This document shows, piece after piece, positions 62,761-64,000 of a DNA stretch of 64,000 nucleotides (positions are counted from its first letter, which is position 1; each line of letters begins with the position of its first letter). The stretch is from Novosphingobium sp. Its GTDB lineage: Bacteria; Pseudomonadota; Alphaproteobacteria; Sphingomonadales; Sphingomonadaceae. Where the stretch lies: positions 17,089 to 81,088 of the forward strand of contig NZ_JAUYRV010000013.1 in NCBI RefSeq assembly GCF_030696665.1, given 5' to 3'. The position numbers and the translations under genes are program-made. The notes under the pieces were generated by a model, which was not told the origin of the DNA, made no database searches, and saw only the letters and a list, made by a program, of their open reading frames with translations.

Positions 62761-63570
62761 ATGGATCTGGGGATCGCAGGCAAACGCGCGCTGGTGACCG
62801 GCAGCACATCTGGCATCGGTGCCGCAACGGTGAAGATGCTTGCAGCCGAGGGCGTGTCCGTGATCATCAACGGCCGCAACGCCGAACGGGCCGAGGAGGT
62901 GCGCAGTGCCATCATGGCAGCAGGCGGCGCGGCAGCCATCGCGCTGGGCGATCTTGCCACCGATGAAGGTGCTGAGGCGGTTATGAATGCCGCCCACGGT
63001 GCGTTCGGGGGGATCGACATTCTGGTCAACAATCTTGGCCAGTATGAACCCTTCGCCCCGGTGTGGACCGACGCCACGCCAGAACAATGGGCCGCGACTT
63101 ACGATGCCAATGTCATCGCCGCAGTGCGCACGATCCGCGCCAGTGTGGAAGGCATGAAGGCTGCTGGCTGGGGGCGGATCATCAATATTGCGAGCGGTGC
63201 CTACACCGAACCGCCGCCCGAATTTCCGACATACGGCCCGTCCAAGGCCGCGCTGGTCAACCTGTCGGTGGGTCTTGCCAAATCGCTCGCTGACACCGGA
63301 ATCACCGTGAACACGGTCAGTCCCGGCAATGTCTTGACCGAGGCGCTTCGTTCCAACCTGCCGATAATCGGCAAGGCCAACGGCTGGGAAGAAACCGATG
63401 TGGCCGCGCTCGAACGCCGCTTTGCCAAACAGTGGCGCAGCCTGGTCAGCCGCACCGGGCGGGTCGAGGAAATCGCTGCCGTGATCTGCTTCGTCGCCAG
63501 CACGCACGCCTCGTACATCACCGGCACGAATTACCGCGTCGATGGCGGCTCGCACGCCACGCTCAATTAG
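62761..63570 (+). CDS. SDR-family oxidoreductase
   Basis: 269 residues from ATG at 62761. TGSTSGIGAATV, NNLGQ and NIASGAYTEPPPEFPTYGPSK make a complete active site. The start MDLGI is shared with the SDRs at 20832, 34790 and 55373. It lies 79 bases after the Rieske gene and 12 bases before the next SDR, so the three are probably co-transcribed. The likely role is oxidation of an alcohol made by the oxygenase. Confidence 0.85.
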   Translation: MDLGIAGKRALVTGSTSGIGAATVKMLAAEGVSVIINGRNAERAEEVRSAIMAAGGAAAIALGDLATDEGAEAVMNAAHGAFGGIDILVNNLGQYEPFAPVWTDATPEQWAATYDANVIAAVRTIRASVEGMKAAGWGRIINIASGAYTEPPPEFPTYGPSKAALVNLSVGLAKSLADTGITVNTVSPGNVLTEALRSNLPIIGKANGWEETDVAALERRFAKQWRSLVSRTGRVEEIAAVICFVASTHASYITGTNYRVDGGSHATLN

Positions 63571-63582
63571 AGGTTCACCGGA

Positions 63583-64000
63583 ATGAAGCTTGCAGGCAAA
63601 GTTGCGATCATCACCGGCGCGGGCAGCGGCATGGGGGCTCAAGAAGCCCGCATGTTTGCCGCAGAGGGCGCAAAGGTGGTCATCACTGACATCGTCGGCG
63701 ATGCGTGCCGCCAACTAGCCGCCGAAATCGGCCCCGCTGCCATCGCGATCGAACATGACGTGGCGGACGAAGCGGGCTGGACCCGCGTGACCGAAACGGC
63801 GCTGGCAACCTTCGGAAAGATCGACATTCTGGTCAACAATGCGGGCCTCACCAAGTCCGACACCTTCGACAACACCGACGTTGCGTTCATGCGCCGGATG
63901 CTCGACGTGAACATCATCGGCTCGTTTCTGGGCATGAAGGCAGTGCGCGGGCCGATGAAGGACAACGGCGGCGGGGTGATCATCAATATCGCCTCGGGCC
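63583..64000 (+). CDS. SDR-family oxidoreductase, 3' part cut by window edge
   Basis: 139 residues are visible from ATG at 63583. TGAGSGMGAQEA cofactor loop, an aspartate in ITDIV that favours NAD, NNAG motif, and the NIASG serine strand are present before the edge. The Tyr-Lys pair and the C-terminus lie outside. It follows the preceding SDR after 12 bases. Confidence 0.82.
   Translation, partial: MKLAGKVAIITGAGSGMGAQEARMFAAEGAKVVITDIVGDACRQLAAEIGPAAIAIEHDVADEAGWTRVTETALATFGKIDILVNNAGLTKSDTFDNTDVAFMRRMLDVNIIGSFLGMKAVRGPMKDNGGGVIINIASG

Noticed and set aside
1..64000. CRISPR arrays, tRNA or rRNA genes, insertion sequences, phage genes
   Set aside because: No regularly spaced repeats, cloverleaf sequences, transposase or integrase-like proteins were seen.

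Overview
The window is high-GC DNA from a Gram-negative bacterium that lives on plant material and aromatic or terpenoid-like carbon. A TonB-dependent receptor with a DIVVTA-type N-terminus, a FHS sugar permease, a Caulobacter-like xylonate dehydratase, and many short-chain dehydrogenases (SDRs) beside Rieske oxygenases all point to a sphingomonad-type alphaproteobacterium such as Novosphingobium, Sphingobium or Sphingomonas. This is inferred from gene content, not from a marker gene. I saw no rRNA, tRNA, transposase, integrase or CRISPR array. The genes at both window edges are cut.

Region 1 (1-17.6 kb) handles plant cell-wall sugars. Positions 1-8.5 kb carry most of an oxidative pentose route of the Weimberg type: lactonase, IlvD/Edd sugar-acid dehydratase, an FAH-family dehydratase (partial) and 2-ketoglutarate semialdehyde dehydrogenase. 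They come with an aldose epimerase, a FHS transporter and a FadR-type regulator. Positions 8.5-17.5 kb carry a uronate block: esterase, KDG kinase, KduD-type SDR, DhuI-type RpiB-fold isomerase, LacI regulator, altronate dehydratase, an MhpD-like hydratase and an ExuT-type transporter. Four copies of a TGACACCGGT operator tie this block to the LacI gene.

Region 2 (17.6-64 kb) is a catabolic accessory region whose substrate I cannot name. It holds five Rieske-oxygenase-type alpha proteins, a ring-hydroxylating beta subunit, a ferredoxin and an FAD ferredoxin reductase. It also has two HsaA-like flavoproteins, a flavin reductase, a luciferase-like monooxygenase, a CrtI-like FAD oxidoreductase, a molybdopterin oxidoreductase and eleven SDRs. 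Further genes are three phosphotransferase-family (APH-like) proteins, four SnoaL/NTF2-type proteins, two VOC proteins, a sulfotransferase, four regulators (three TetR, one AraC) and a TonB-dependent receptor. The clearest operon runs leftward from an almost ideal inverted repeat at 28.55 kb: dioxygenase alpha, beta, reductase, SDR, TetR, HsaA-like flavoprotein.

The most unusual feature is a gene pair at 36.8-38.8 kb. One Rieske-oxygenase-like protein keeps the mononuclear-iron motif but has no Rieske cluster ligands. Its operon partner keeps a perfect Rieske motif but has no recognisable mononuclear-iron motif. Together they look like a Rieske oxygenase split over two subunits. Other oddities are two SDRs that share loss of the catalytic lysine, two Rieske oxygenases each paired with a SnoaL-type gene, and an APH-fold protein lacking the metal-binding asparagine.
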